A DNA stretch of 64,000 nucleotides, taken from Streptomyces sp. V4I8. Lineage in GTDB: Bacteria > Actinomycetota > Actinomycetes > Streptomycetales > Streptomycetaceae. Shown one piece after another: positions 35,085 to 44,767 of the stretch. Position numbers and translations under genes: made by a program. Every line of letters begins with the position of its first letter. Positions within the stretch are counted from its first letter, which is position 1. Under the pieces are notes generated by a model. That model ran no database searches, had not been told where the DNA came from, and saw nothing but the letters and a program-made list of their open reading frames with translations. The stretch is taken from assembly GCF_041261225.1 (NCBI RefSeq), contig NZ_JBGCCN010000002.1:186001-250000 (forward strand). Direction: 5' to 3'.

Positions 35085-35338
35085 CGCGGGCGCGCTTCGC
35101 TGCTGCTTCCGCGTTCCGCAACCAACTGCGGCCAGGCGCTAGCTCCCCAGGGCTGAACAACCCCGCCATAGGAAGAAGATAAACCAACCAGTCCGCGCCT
35201 GCGGGTGCGACAGCCTGACGAATCCGAGGCACATCGGGCAAGATTGCGCGTTTGTGAATATCGGGTGGGGTCAGGTCTAGCTTGATCTTTAACGTCTGGC
35301 GTCGAATGGTTCGTCGGGCGTCGATGCCCCTATGGATG
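35085..35338. other. gene-free stretch before broken IS110
   Basis: No gene. The part nearest 35338 is probably the 3' non-coding end of the IS110 element that follows. Confidence 0.4.
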
Positions 35339-36451
35339 TCAAGCAGTGGCTTGTGCGGGGGCTGGATGGTCGGTCGCCTGCCTCGTGGGGACGATGAGCC
35401 GGTAGATCTCTCGTGCGATGTATCGCTTCAGGCAGCGGATGATCTCACGGCGTGTCTTGCCCTCGGTGAGGCGTCGTTGCAGGTAGTTCTGGGTGCGGTG
35501 GTCCCAGCGCAGGCGGCTGAGGATGATCCGGTAGAGGGCGGCGTTGGCCTGGCGGTCGCCGCCGCGGTTGAGTCGGCGGCGCTGGGTCTTGCCGGAGGAT
35601 GCTTCGACGGGGCTGGTGCCGCATAAGGCGGCGAAGGATGCCTCGCTTGCGAGGCGTTCGGGGTTGTCCCCGGCCGCGATGAGCAGGGCGGAGGCGCTGT
35701 CCGGGCCGACACCGTACACGTCGAGCAGGCCCGGGACGGTGGCTTTGACGGCCTGGGCTATCCGCTTGTTGAGGTCGTCGATTTCCTCGGTCAGGTGCTG
35801 GATGCGGCGGGCGAGCAGCCGCAGGGTGTGGTGGGCGGCCGCTGCCGGTCCTGTCGCGGTCTGGTCGTCCAGTTCGGCGCACTGTTTGACCAGGTGGGGG
35901 TTGCTCAGGCCGGCCAGCAGCTCGCGCAGGGCGGGGTCTGCGGAGACCAGGATGCTCTTGAGTTGGTTGATGGCCTGGGTCCTGGACTTGACCGCGGAGC
36001 TCTTGGCCAGTTTGACAGCCTCAGCATTTCCACCGGTCCGTCGCTCGTCTTCGCTGCGGCGGGGGCGCGGCCGGACAGCACGGCGCGGGCAGCGGCTTCG
36101 GCGTCGACGGCGTCGGTCTTGCCGTGGCGGCGCCGGGCGGCCTTGTCCGGCTGGTTGACCTCGGTCACCTCGATGCCCTCGGCCCGCAGGTGACGTGTCA
36201 GGGCTGCCCCGTAGGATCCGGTGCACTCGACCCCTGCCCGCCGTAGTATTGCCGAACGAGCGTGCCCAGGAGAGGAGTTGACGATATCCCTCAGCGGTCG
36301 CCGGGAAGCTGCGGCCGTCCAGAACAGCGCCAATGGTGCTGATGACGGCTGCAGCGTGGACGTCCTTGTGGGTGTCAACGCCGAGCAGAATGTCTTCCTC
36401 GGCGTCGGCCGGCACGTGACATGGGGCCGTGGGCCGCGTGATGCTGGGCAT
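35339..36451 (-). pseudogene. IS110-family transposase with two compensating frameshifts
   Basis: Start ATG 36451 with AGGAGA upstream: MPSITRPTAPCHVPADAEED, ILLGVDTHKDVHAAAVISTI. Near 36240 the frame must shift to read RRAGVECTGSYGAALTRHLR, VNQPDKAARRRHGKTDAVDA; near 36030 it shifts back for LAKSSAVKSRTQAINQLKSI, YGVGPDSASALLIAAGDNPE, CGTSPVEASSGKTQRRRLNR. Each shift is a single-base change. Without them it would be a normal protein of about 370 aa. Confidence 0.85.
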
Positions 36452-36659
36452 GGTCGCTGGTCTCCTGATCGCCTCGGGTGCTGGTGGCCGTCGCCGGGCC
36501 GGGGCGGTCAAGACTCAAGGCCGGGAAGTTAAGTCTCGGCAGGGTGCTGTCCAGACGTACGCGCGAGCGCGTTGACCTGGGACTGAATGGGGAACGGGAC
36601 CGCTGGTAGATCTTGGGACGTCCTCGTAAGACAGTCCGAGATCCAGAGCAGAGGTCCCG

Positions 36660-38312
36660 TTGTCCGGTCAGTGTGCCACCATCACCGTCACTCGTACCAG
36701 CACGGTCGCGGAAGGGGTCTATGCCCCGGGGCATCTGGGCGAGTTGACCCAGATCGTGGACTTCGAGCTGGCCGACGCGGTACTGGAGGAGACCGGCCGC
36801 ACCCAGCAGCGATTACGGGACCTGCCCTCGCGTGTCGGCGTGTACTACCTGCTCGCCCTCGCCCTGTTCCCCGATCACGGCTACCAGGGCGTCTGGCGCC
36901 AACTCACCGCCGCTCTCGGCGGCCTGCCGCTGCCACAGGTGTCGACCACCGCGCTGCGCCACCTGCGCCGACGCCTCACGCCCGCCCCGCTCAAGCTCCT
37001 GTTCGAGACCCTCGCCGTGCCGCTCGCCCCGCCGACAACCCCGGGCGTGTCCTATCGCTGCTGGCGCACCGTCGCCTTCGACGGCTGCTCCTCGATCAAG
37101 ACACCGGACAGCGACCGCGCCCGGGGATGGCTGGGGAAGATCCGTTACCGGCTGGCCTGGGCCGGCTACCCGACCGTCATGCTGATGACGCTGGTGGAGA
37201 CCGGCACCCGCGGTCTGCTCGGGGCCTGCTTCGGACCGACCAGCACAGGGGAGACTGCCTACGCCGGCCGGCTGCTGCCCCTGCTGGACGAGCGGCACCT
37301 GGTGCTGATCGGCCGGGGCTTTGACAGCAACGCGTTCCTGGCCGACGTCGCCGAAACCGGTGCCCAGTTCCTGGCCCGACTGAAGTCCACCCGCCGCCCG
37401 AAGCTGTTGCGCATCCTGGAAGACGGCTCCTACCTCGCCCTCCTCGGTGACCTCACCGTCCGGATCATCGAGGCCGACCTGACCCTGCACCTGGCCGACG
37501 GCACCCACGTCAGCGGCCGCTACCGCCTGGCCACCACCCTGCTCGACCCGCTCCTCGACCCGGCCGAGCGTCTGATCAGGCTCTACGCGGAAAGATGGGA
37601 GATCGAGTCAGCCTACTTCGCTCTGCGCTACACACTGATGAACGGCCGCGTACTGCGCTCACGCGACCGCTTCGGCATCGAACAGGAACTGTGGGCCACC
37701 CTCACCGTCTACCAACTGCTACGCATGGCCATGACCGACGCCGCCCACACAGCCGGAGCCGACCCCGACCGCGCCTGTTTCACCCACGCCCTCCAAGCCG
37801 CCCGCACCCAGGTCACCCTCGCCGAAGGCCTCACCACTGCCACGCCGGGTGCCATCGACGCCGCCGTCCGCACCAACCTGCTGCCCGTACGCCGCCCCCG
37901 CATCAGCGCCCGCAAGGTCAAGTCCCCCATCTCCCGCTACCACTCCTTCAGGGGCCAGGCCCGCCCCACCTCCGCGACCGCCGTCGACCGCATCGACATC
38001 ACCACGCACGAACGCACCACAAACTGCGGCGAGTCGACCTCCCCACCCGCGACCGAACCCACCTGCGACAACGCTCCCCACGACGCTCCCGCGACCGGCG
38101 CAGCCAACGACGACACCACCGATCCCAGCGGCCGCTACCAACTCGCCCTCGCCATCATGAACAGCAGGCCCGGCACCCCGTGGCACGCTCGCGACGTCGC
38201 CCGCCTGCTCGGCATCACCAACATGAACAGCTTCTGCGTCCAGATGTCCCAATGGTCCCACCGGGGCCTGATCAAGAAAGTCGGACGAGCCGCCTACGCA
38301 CCCACCGGATGA
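36660..38312 (+). CDS. IS4-family transposase with a fused C-terminal winged helix
   Basis: 550 aa from TTG 36660. N-terminal DUF4372-like region (GVYYLLALALFPDHGYQGVW). Core: RTVAFDGCSSIKTPDSD (first Asp), HLVLIGRGFDSNAFLADVAE (second), YAERWEIESAYFALRYTLMN (IS4 Glu signature). After about residue 430 a Pro/Thr linker leads to a separate domain, residues 490-550: SGRYQLALAIMNSRPGTPWH, ARDVARLLGITNMNSFCVQM, SQWSHRGLIKKVGRAAYAPT. This tail has the same winged-helix pattern as the stand-alone proteins at 11436, 58019 and 60856. Terminal repeats not defined with confidence. Confidence 0.88.
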   Translation: MSGQCATITVTRTSTVAEGVYAPGHLGELTQIVDFELADAVLEETGRTQQRLRDLPSRVGVYYLLALALFPDHGYQGVWRQLTAALGGLPLPQVSTTALRHLRRRLTPAPLKLLFETLAVPLAPPTTPGVSYRCWRTVAFDGCSSIKTPDSDRARGWLGKIRYRLAWAGYPTVMLMTLVETGTRGLLGACFGPTSTGETAYAGRLLPLLDERHLVLIGRGFDSNAFLADVAETGAQFLARLKSTRRPKLLRILEDGSYLALLGDLTVRIIEADLTLHLADGTHVSGRYRLATTLLDPLLDPAERLIRLYAERWEIESAYFALRYTLMNGRVLRSRDRFGIEQELWATLTVYQLLRMAMTDAAHTAGADPDRACFTHALQAARTQVTLAEGLTTATPGAIDAAVRTNLLPVRRPRISARKVKSPISRYHSFRGQARPTSATAVDRIDITTHERTTNCGESTSPPATEPTCDNAPHDAPATGAANDDTTDPSGRYQLALAIMNSRPGTPWHARDVARLLGITNMNSFCVQMSQWSHRGLIKKVGRAAYAPTG

Positions 38313-38319
38313 TCCTTAA

Positions 38320-39078
38320 GGGCCTGCGGATTATTAACTCGCCGTCTTGATCTCTGTAGGGATGGTGATGCCTGCCGTGCTGGCGAGGCAGCGGAGGTCG
38401 TCGAGGGTGGCGAGGTGCTGGTCGGCGGGTTGAATGGTGTGCCCGGCTGCCTCGAGGAGCTGGCGGATGTCGCGAATGCGCCGGTTGATGGTGAATGGCG
38501 TGACGCCGAAGAGGCGGGCGATGGCGACCTGCGGGAGCCCGAGTCGCTGGTGGAGGAGGGTGGCCAGGAGCCGGTCGGCGAGGGTGAGGATGGGGCGGCG
38601 GCCGGTGGTGCCGTCGCCTTTGACTCGTGGGCGATGGCCGCGCCGCTTGTCCAGCGCCGTCTCGCGTTGGCTCTCGTGGAGGGTGGTGAGCGTGGTGATC
38701 AGAGCTTCCCACTCTGGGGCCGGCATGCCGGTCAGGGTGGGGTGGCAGAGCCAGGCGAGGTCGGGGCTGGGCTGGTCGAAGGGGTCCGGTGCGTCGCTGA
38801 CCTGGGTGTATGCCTCGGGCCGCAGTGTGTAGTTCCAGTCACCGTGCCATTCGTGGCGGTGCAGGGGCAGGGCATCCAGCTGCCGGTCACTGATCCGGAC
38901 TCCGGTCTCGTAGGCGCCTGTGTCGAGTTCGGCGTGCACCGTCAGCCCGGTCCGGGTGGTCGTCGCGGCGATGCTGTTCACGATGACTTCGTGGCTGGTC
39001 AGCGGCCTGCCGCGCCAGTTCATGGTGATGTGGGAGAACAGCCGGTGCTCCACCTTGTTCCATTTTGAAGTACCTGGC
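38320..39078 (-). pseudogene. ISAzo13 transposase 3' half, inverted copy
   Basis: Near-identical to 7758-8516 but on the minus strand: SKWNKVEHRLFSHITMNWRG to ITIPTEIKTAS, with the right terminal repeat at 38320 (GGGCCTGCGGATTATTAA) and TAA outside. It ends exactly at the IS4 copy B edge, with the complement of GCCAGGTACT. No 5' half next to it. Confidence 0.9.
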
Positions 39079-39094
39079 CAATGCCGTTGTTTGA

Positions 39095-39294
39095 CTACTG
39101 AATCATCGTGGGCTGCAGCGTGATGGCCTTGGCAGGTACCCGGCGTGCTGGTGCACGTTGCTGGTCCTTGGGCCGGTAGGAGTACAGCGAGTTGGGGCGT
39201 TTGAGAAACCTGTCGGCCTCGCGTAGACGCCGGGTGCCATTGTCGAGTTTCCGGCACACCTTCGCGGACAGCAGGGCCAGGAACTTCCCGATCT
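39095..39294 (-). pseudogene. IS4-family transposase copy B, C-terminal piece
   Basis: Reads KFLALLSAKVCRKLDNGTRR, LREADRFLKRPNSLYSYRPK and ends LQPTMIQ with TAG at 39095-39097. Separated from the rest by the IS66 insertion. Confidence 0.88.
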
Positions 39295-40857
39295 GTGACT
39301 GGATAGGTGTCTCGGTCCGGAGGCGTGCGTGATTGCCGGTTGGCGGGACCGGTGATCAGCCGAGGGCGGGCATCCAGGGGCTGCCGCGCATGGCCTGGAT
39401 GAGGACGTCGAGCATGGGCTGCTCGTGTCGGGTGGCGGTGGCCAGGTAGGTGCGGATCGCGGCGAAGTCCTGCGCGCCGTGCAGCGTGCGCAGGCAGCCG
39501 GAGACCTTGATCCGCAGCTTGGCCATCCTGATCGTCTGTTCGGCTGGGTTGTTGTCGAACGGCAGTGTGAGGTCGTGGACCCAGCGCAGGTAGTCGTTCC
39601 AGCGCTTCGTCAGCCGTCTGAACAGGGCGTGGTACTTCGCCTCGGTCTTCGAGCTGCGGGTGGCGGTCGCCTTCAGCCCGTCGGCCACCGCCTGGGCCAG
39701 CGCCCCAAGCTCACCGTCCTTCACGGACACGGCGATCGCGTCGAGCCCGTCCGCTCGGGCCTCTTCCGCGGCCTTCTTCAGGGCCAGCACGGCGTCGATG
39801 GCGCGGTAGGCCGCGCACCGGGCCTTCTCGCTGCCCCGCTCGGTGACCGCGACCAGTTCGCGTAGTACGTGTGCCGAGCACAAGGCGTGTTCGGCCTGCG
39901 GGTAGGAGTCGTAGGGCGCCCAGGCGTCGTGCATGGCGATGCCGGTGAAGCCGGGCAGTATCCCGGCCGCGTCGATGCCTTCGCGACCGCGGCGGCGGTG
40001 CACCGACAGGTGTACGAACTGGCCGCTGGAGGCGGAGTGCAGCCAGTGCAGGCACCCGGCGGTGCGGAACCCCGTCTCGTCGAAGAACGCCACCGCCGCG
40101 CCGGCGACCTTCCCGGCCACGAGACGGCCGAAGGCATCCAGCCGGCTCGCGCAAGTGCGTACCCACGAGGCCACCGTGCCCGGCGCGACGGACGCGTCGA
40201 AGAGGTCTGCCAGGGCGGTGGCGGTGCGGTCCTTGGACAGGAACTGGCCGTGCATCAGGTAGACGCCGGCGGCCGCGAGACCAGGACCGTACTGCACCGG
40301 GGCCCGCACGCCCTCGGGACCGGAGGCCTTCTCGCTCCGCCCGCACGCGCACCGGCAGGTCAGGACCTGATGCTCGGTGACCTCCAGGCCGATACGTTCG
40401 GGCAGGTCGAAGACCTGACGCCGCTCGATACCGGCCACGACGGCCCCGGCCAGGTCCGCACCGCAGCCGGCGCAAGGGCCGTGGGGCCGGTGCTCGACCC
40501 GGTGGTCGGGGTCCGCGACCTGCCGCAGCGTGATGCCCTTCTGGCCTTTCGGGCGGCCCGGCCCCCGCCCGGACTTCCCACGCAGAGACTTCGGAGCCGG
40601 TTTCGCCAGTCCGTCCGAAGACGGCGGCCTGGAAGAGTTCGCCGAGTTCTTCCCCAGCCGGGCCGTCAGGTCCACGACCTGACCCTCCAGTACCACGATC
40701 CGTTCCCGCGCCGCGGCGAGTTCCTCACGCAACTGCACCACCAGAACAGCGAGTTCCTCATAAGAAGGCGGCACAGCAGCATCAGACACGAGACAGATGA
40801 TCACCGATCCAACTGACAAGATTCAACTCATCCCGCCAGGAGCACCTATCCAGTTAC
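39295..40857 (-). mobile_element. IS66-family element (single-gene type)
   Basis: 1563 bp. Ends GTGACTGGATAGGTG and, inverted, GTAACTGGATAGGTG (14 of 15). The 8-bp target duplication CCCGATCT lies at 39287-39294 and 40858-40865, as expected for IS66. Only the transposase gene is present; no tnpA/tnpB partners. Confidence 0.95.
39356..40819 (-). CDS. tnpC: IS66-family transposase
   Basis: Up to 487 aa (TTG 40819; GTG 40789 also possible). N-terminal leucine-rich coiled coil (LVVQLREELAAARERIVVLE). A Ser/Pro-rich segment and RGPGRPKGQKG follow, then a zinc-finger-like CAGCGADLAG with CRCACGRSEK. DDE core: VAFFDETGFRTAGCLHWLHS, GIAMHDAWAPYDSYPQAEHA, PFDNNPAEQTIRMAKLRIKV. Intact. Confidence 0.93.
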   Translation of the reverse strand: MSVGSVIICLVSDAAVPPSYEELAVLVVQLREELAAARERIVVLEGQVVDLTARLGKNSANSSRPPSSDGLAKPAPKSLRGKSGRGPGRPKGQKGITLRQVADPDHRVEHRPHGPCAGCGADLAGAVVAGIERRQVFDLPERIGLEVTEHQVLTCRCACGRSEKASGPEGVRAPVQYGPGLAAAGVYLMHGQFLSKDRTATALADLFDASVAPGTVASWVRTCASRLDAFGRLVAGKVAGAAVAFFDETGFRTAGCLHWLHSASSGQFVHLSVHRRRGREGIDAAGILPGFTGIAMHDAWAPYDSYPQAEHALCSAHVLRELVAVTERGSEKARCAAYRAIDAVLALKKAAEEARADGLDAIAVSVKDGELGALAQAVADGLKATATRSSKTEAKYHALFRRLTKRWNDYLRWVHDLTLPFDNNPAEQTIRMAKLRIKVSGCLRTLHGAQDFAAIRTYLATATRHEQPMLDVLIQAMRGSPWMPALG

Positions 40858-40865
40858 CCCGATCT

Positions 40866-42048
40866 TTGCGGGAGTATCGGCGCACTGCCGGATCACGCTG
40901 CGTCGCGCGTGCTTGAGGACCTTGACGAACGAGATGCGGTCCGGGTCGATGCCGTGACCGTCGGCGAGCCGCATGATGATGCCGGTCAGGCAGTAGTGGA
41001 CGATCAGGTGTGCCCATACTTCCTGGCGCACCAGTGCCGGGTCGGCCGACCGCAGTACTTCCTGCCGGCCGCGCTGGAAGGTCTTGAGCTGGCGGTATGA
41101 AGATTCCGCCTCCCACCTCTCGTGATACAGGGCCGCGAGTTCGTCCGCGGGGTAGGTGTCTGTGTCGAAGAGATCGGTCAGGAGCCGGATCACCTCGCCG
41201 CCGTCGACGCGGTACTCGATCACACGGACCAGTACGCCGCCCGGGTGCGCGCCTTTCTGCCCGCCGAGGTTCATCCGCGCCAGGTAAGTGCCGTCGGGCA
41301 GGCGCTGCACCGGACGACGCGCGACGCAGGAGCGCGCCCGCAGCAGAAGGTGTGCACCGGCGGTGGTGTATGCCTTCCACAGTTCCACTCCGGGAAAGCC
41401 CCGGTCCATGATCACGAGCATTCCGTCGGCCGAAGCAGCCATGGCGACGGCCAGGTCGCGTTCGCCGCCGTTGAAGCCGCCCACCCGTGCGTCGATGGCG
41501 GCGTGGGTGCCGGTCTCGGTCAGTGTCACGACCCGGACCTGCGGAAATCCTCCTGGTTTTCCGCGCGAGTCCTTCGGGCCGCCGAAGGCGTGCCGGTTGG
41601 CCTCGTTGTCCGGCACGTCCAGCAGGAACCCGTCCACCGCGGCAAGACGCATCCCCCGCCAGAAGGATCCCGCCAGCCCGGGCGGGGCCAGCGGCCCGGC
41701 CAGTCTCCGGAACAGCATCTCCAGCACCTCAGGCCCCAGACGCTCCCGGGCACGGGTGAACGACGCCCTGTTCGGGATGTGTTCGCCCATCCCGGCGATC
41801 GCGCCCGTCAGGTTCTCCGCGACATCGTCATAGGAGTCCTGATGGAACAGGGCCAGGGCCAGCGTGAAGTACACCGTGAAGCCAGCCGGCAGAGCACCCG
41901 GCCGCCGGTCCCGCTTGCGGCACCCGCCCAGCACCTCGTCCACCAGCGCTGGCGTCACCCACCGCGTCAGCAGCCCCAGCCGTACCCGATCAGACAGCCC
42001 CACCCACGGATGACCCATGCCTGACCCATGCCCGGCCACGAGCACCAC
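40866..42048 (-). pseudogene. IS4-family transposase copy B, N-terminal and core piece
   Basis: Same sequence as copy A from MVLVAGHGSGMGHPWVGL through YHERWEAESSYRQLKTFQRG, and it keeps the segment deleted in copy A (GIDPDRISFVKVLKHARRSV). Cut at IRQCADTPAKIG by the IS66 element. It was therefore intact until that insertion. Confidence 0.9.
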
Positions 42049-42102
42049 CCCACGGTCTCACCGGACACCCCCGCCAACTCCACCATTCAAACAACGGCAT
42101 TG

Positions 42103-42861
42103 GCCAGGTACTTCAAAATGGAACAAGGTGGAGCACCGGCTGTTCTCCCACATCACCATGAACTGGCGCGGCAGGCCGCTGACCAGCCACGAAGTCATCG
42201 TGAACAGCATCGCCGCGACGACCACCCGGACCGGGCTGACGGTGCACGCCGAACTCGACACAGGCGCCTACGAGACCGGAGTCCGGATCAGTGACCGGCA
42301 GCTGGATGCCCTGCCCCTGCACCGCCACGAATGGCACGGTGACTGGAACTACACACTGCGGCCCGAGGCATACACCCAGGTCAGCGACGCACCGGACCCC
42401 TTCGACCAGCCCAGCCCCGACCTCGCCTGGCTCTGCCACCCCACCCTGACCGGCATGCCGGCCCCAGAGTGGGAAGCCCTGATCACCACGCTCACCACCC
42501 TCCACGAGAGCCAACGCGAGACGGCGCTGGACAAGCGGCGCGGCCATCGCCCACGAGTCAAAGGCGACGGCACCACCGGCCGCCGCCCCATCCTCACCCT
42601 CGCCGACCGGCTCCTGGCCACCCTCCTCCACCAGCGACTCGGGCTCCCGCAGGTCGCCATCGCCCGCCTCTTCGGCGTCACGCCATTCACCATCAACCGG
42701 CGCATTCGCGACATCCGCCAGCTCCTCGAGGCAGCCGGGCACACCATTCAACCCGCCGACCAGCACCTCGCCACCCTCGACGACCTCCGCTGCCTCGCCA
42801 GCACGGCAGGCATCACCATCCCTACAGAGATCAAGACGGCGAGTTAATAATCCGCAGGTCC
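42103..42861 (+). pseudogene. ISAzo13 transposase 3' half, third copy
   Basis: Near-identical to 7758-8516, plus strand, from SKWNKVEH to ITIPTEIKTAS (stop 42845-42847), with the right terminal repeat TCCGCAGGTCC ending at 42861 and TAA beyond. Abuts IS4 copy B. The stretch upstream of it (41.1-42.1 kb) is also a near-identical copy of 6.76-7.76 kb. Confidence 0.9.
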
Positions 42862-42864
42862 TAA

Positions 42865-43372
42865 CTTCCCGGTCTTGGGTCAAGACTGTGACGGTGCCTG
42901 TCGCGAAGGCCCCTAATCCGTAGTGAAAGTGGTTCCAGAGGTGCGCAGTTGGGCTTCTGGGCTATCTGGCGTGACGGACGCCTGTAAGGCCCCGGGCTGA
43001 TGAGGCCTTCCGATAGAGCGGCGCCGGCACGATGGTGGGTTTCACGGGGCCTGCGGGCGCGGCCGGGCAGACGCCTGGGAATCTCCCTGGCCCGTGAGGC
43101 CTCACGGGAGAGCGGCGCGGTTTCGGCGTCTCCAAGTCCCGTGAAACCTACTGCCTCACGTCGTTCGTTGCCGTCGTGGTGCGAGCCCGCCCCAGGGCGA
43201 CCTCCTGTTCACTCCCGCGAGCTGTGAGCTCTGGCGCAGACAGAGGCCCCTGGGGTGCGCTGGTGTCGCGAACGGCTACCGAGATGGCGGACCGATCGAG
43301 TCCTGGGATTAGGACGCCGCGTGACCCGCATGTGCTTGTGACCTCCGTATACGCTCGACGATGGGAGAACCT
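42865..43372 (+). other. non-coding region upstream of IS110 (candidate bridge RNA)
   Basis: About 500 bp with no gene, immediately before an intact IS110-group transposase. It contains several short complementary segments (for example GTGAGGCCTCAC near 43092). IS110-group elements encode their bridge RNA in this position. I cannot prove the fold or the boundaries by eye. Confidence 0.4.
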
Positions 43373-44614
43373 GTGACCGTCTTCTGCGGAGTCGACTGGT
43401 CGGAAAGGCATCACGACATCGCGCTGATCGACGGAGCCGGCGAATTACTGGCCAAGCGTCGGATCAGTGACGACGCCGCCGGCTATCGAATGCTCCTGGA
43501 GCTCCTGGCCGAGCACGGTGACAGCCTCGAGTCGCCGATACCAGTGGCCATCGAGACCAGCCGAGGACTGCTCGTCGCAGCCCTGCGGACCGGCAGCCGC
43601 AAGGTCTTCGCGATCAACCCGCTTGCCGCCTCCCGCTACCGTGACCGCCACGGCGTGTCCCGCAAGAAGTCAGACCCCGGCGACGCCCTCGTGCTGGCGA
43701 ACATCCTCCGCACCGACATGGCCGTGCACCGGCCGCTGCCTGCGGACTCCGACCAAGCCAAGGCCATCGCGGTACTGGCTCGAGCTCAGCAGGACGCCGT
43801 CTGGAACCGCCAGCAGATCGGCAACCAGATCCGCTCCCTGCTGCGCGAGTACTACCCCGCCGCCCTCGACGCGTTCCTGGCCAAGCAGGGCGGGCTCGCC
43901 CGTCAGGAGGCCCGCATCATCCTGGCCAAGGCGCCAACGCCCACCGAGGCCGCACGACTGTCTCTGAGCCAGCTGCGTTCCGCACTCAAACGCGCCGGCC
44001 GTGCCCGCAGCATCGAAGAAGAGGCTGACCGCCTGCGCGGTGTCCTGCGCGCCGAATACGCTCACCAGCCTGCAGCCGTCGGGGACGCCTTCGGCAAGCA
44101 ACTTCTCGCTCTACTGAAGCAGTTCGAAGCGGCCTGTCAGGCCAGCGAAGAACTCGCCGAAGCAGTCGATACCAGCTTTCGCGAGCATCCCGATGCCGAG
44201 ATACTCCTGAGCTTCCCTGGCCTCGGCGTCCAGCTCGCGGCACGTGTCCTCGCAGAGACCGGCGACGACCGCAACCGCTTCGCCGACGCCCGCGGTCTGA
44301 AGGCGTACGCCGGATCCGCACCGATCACCCGCGCCTCCGGCAAGAAACACTACGTCGGACGCCGCATGGTCAAGAACAACCGACTCCACCATGCCGGCTA
44401 TCTCTGGGCCTTCTCCTCCCTGCGCTTATCGCCCGGAGCACAGGCCCACTACCGCCACCGCCGCGACGTCGGCGACTGGCACGCACAAGCACAGCGGCAC
44501 CTGTTCAACCGCTTGCTCGGCCAGCTGTTCCACTGCCTCCAGAAGCGGGTCCTCTTCGACGAACAACATGCCTTCAACTCGCCTGTGTCCTCATCAATGA
44601 CAGCTGCCGCTTGA
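43373..44614 (+). CDS. IS110-family transposase (intact)
   Basis: 413 aa from GTG 43373, which has GGGAGAACC just upstream and gives the family start MTVFCGVDWSERHHD; ATG 43361 is less likely. DEDD residues: CGVDWSERHHDIALID, PIPVAIETSRGLLVA, VSRKKSDPGDALVLANIL. The C-terminal transposase_20 domain has ILLSFPGLGVQLAARVLAET and the Ser motif SAPITRASGKKHYVGRR. Same subtype as the N-terminal fragment at 15632-15916. Confidence 0.92.
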   Translation: MTVFCGVDWSERHHDIALIDGAGELLAKRRISDDAAGYRMLLELLAEHGDSLESPIPVAIETSRGLLVAALRTGSRKVFAINPLAASRYRDRHGVSRKKSDPGDALVLANILRTDMAVHRPLPADSDQAKAIAVLARAQQDAVWNRQQIGNQIRSLLREYYPAALDAFLAKQGGLARQEARIILAKAPTPTEAARLSLSQLRSALKRAGRARSIEEEADRLRGVLRAEYAHQPAAVGDAFGKQLLALLKQFEAACQASEELAEAVDTSFREHPDAEILLSFPGLGVQLAARVLAETGDDRNRFADARGLKAYAGSAPITRASGKKHYVGRRMVKNNRLHHAGYLWAFSSLRLSPGAQAHYRHRRDVGDWHAQAQRHLFNRLLGQLFHCLQKRVLFDEQHAFNSPVSSSMTAAA

Positions 44615-44767
44615 CTTCTTCAGATCCCGAGATGTCTATCGGGACACGTCCCCTGCCCGGCGGCAGCAGATACCGTTCCGAGCGGGTGGCCGACAGATCA
44701 ACGCCAAGGCACACGGCCAGTCAAGTTGCGGGTCAGACCACCGCCCGGAGCGGCACCCGAACATCCT

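Larger units (their letters stand above)
39079..42102 (-). mobile_element. IS4-type insertion sequence, copy B, split by IS66
   Basis: Same 16-bp ends as copy A (CAATGCCGTTGTTTGA). It lacks the 38-bp deletion of copy A. An IS66-type element occupies 39295-40857. Both flanks are ISAzo13 3' halves pointing outward, so GCCAGGTACT appears as an inverted pair and not the direct duplication of copy A. That arrangement cannot come from simple insertion. Confidence 0.9.

Noticed and set aside
35339..36511. Reading the IS110 frame at 35339-36511 as one intact protein
   Set aside because: The middle third (GRGRVHRILRGSPDTSPAGR...) is out of frame. The conserved transposase sequence for that part is in another frame.
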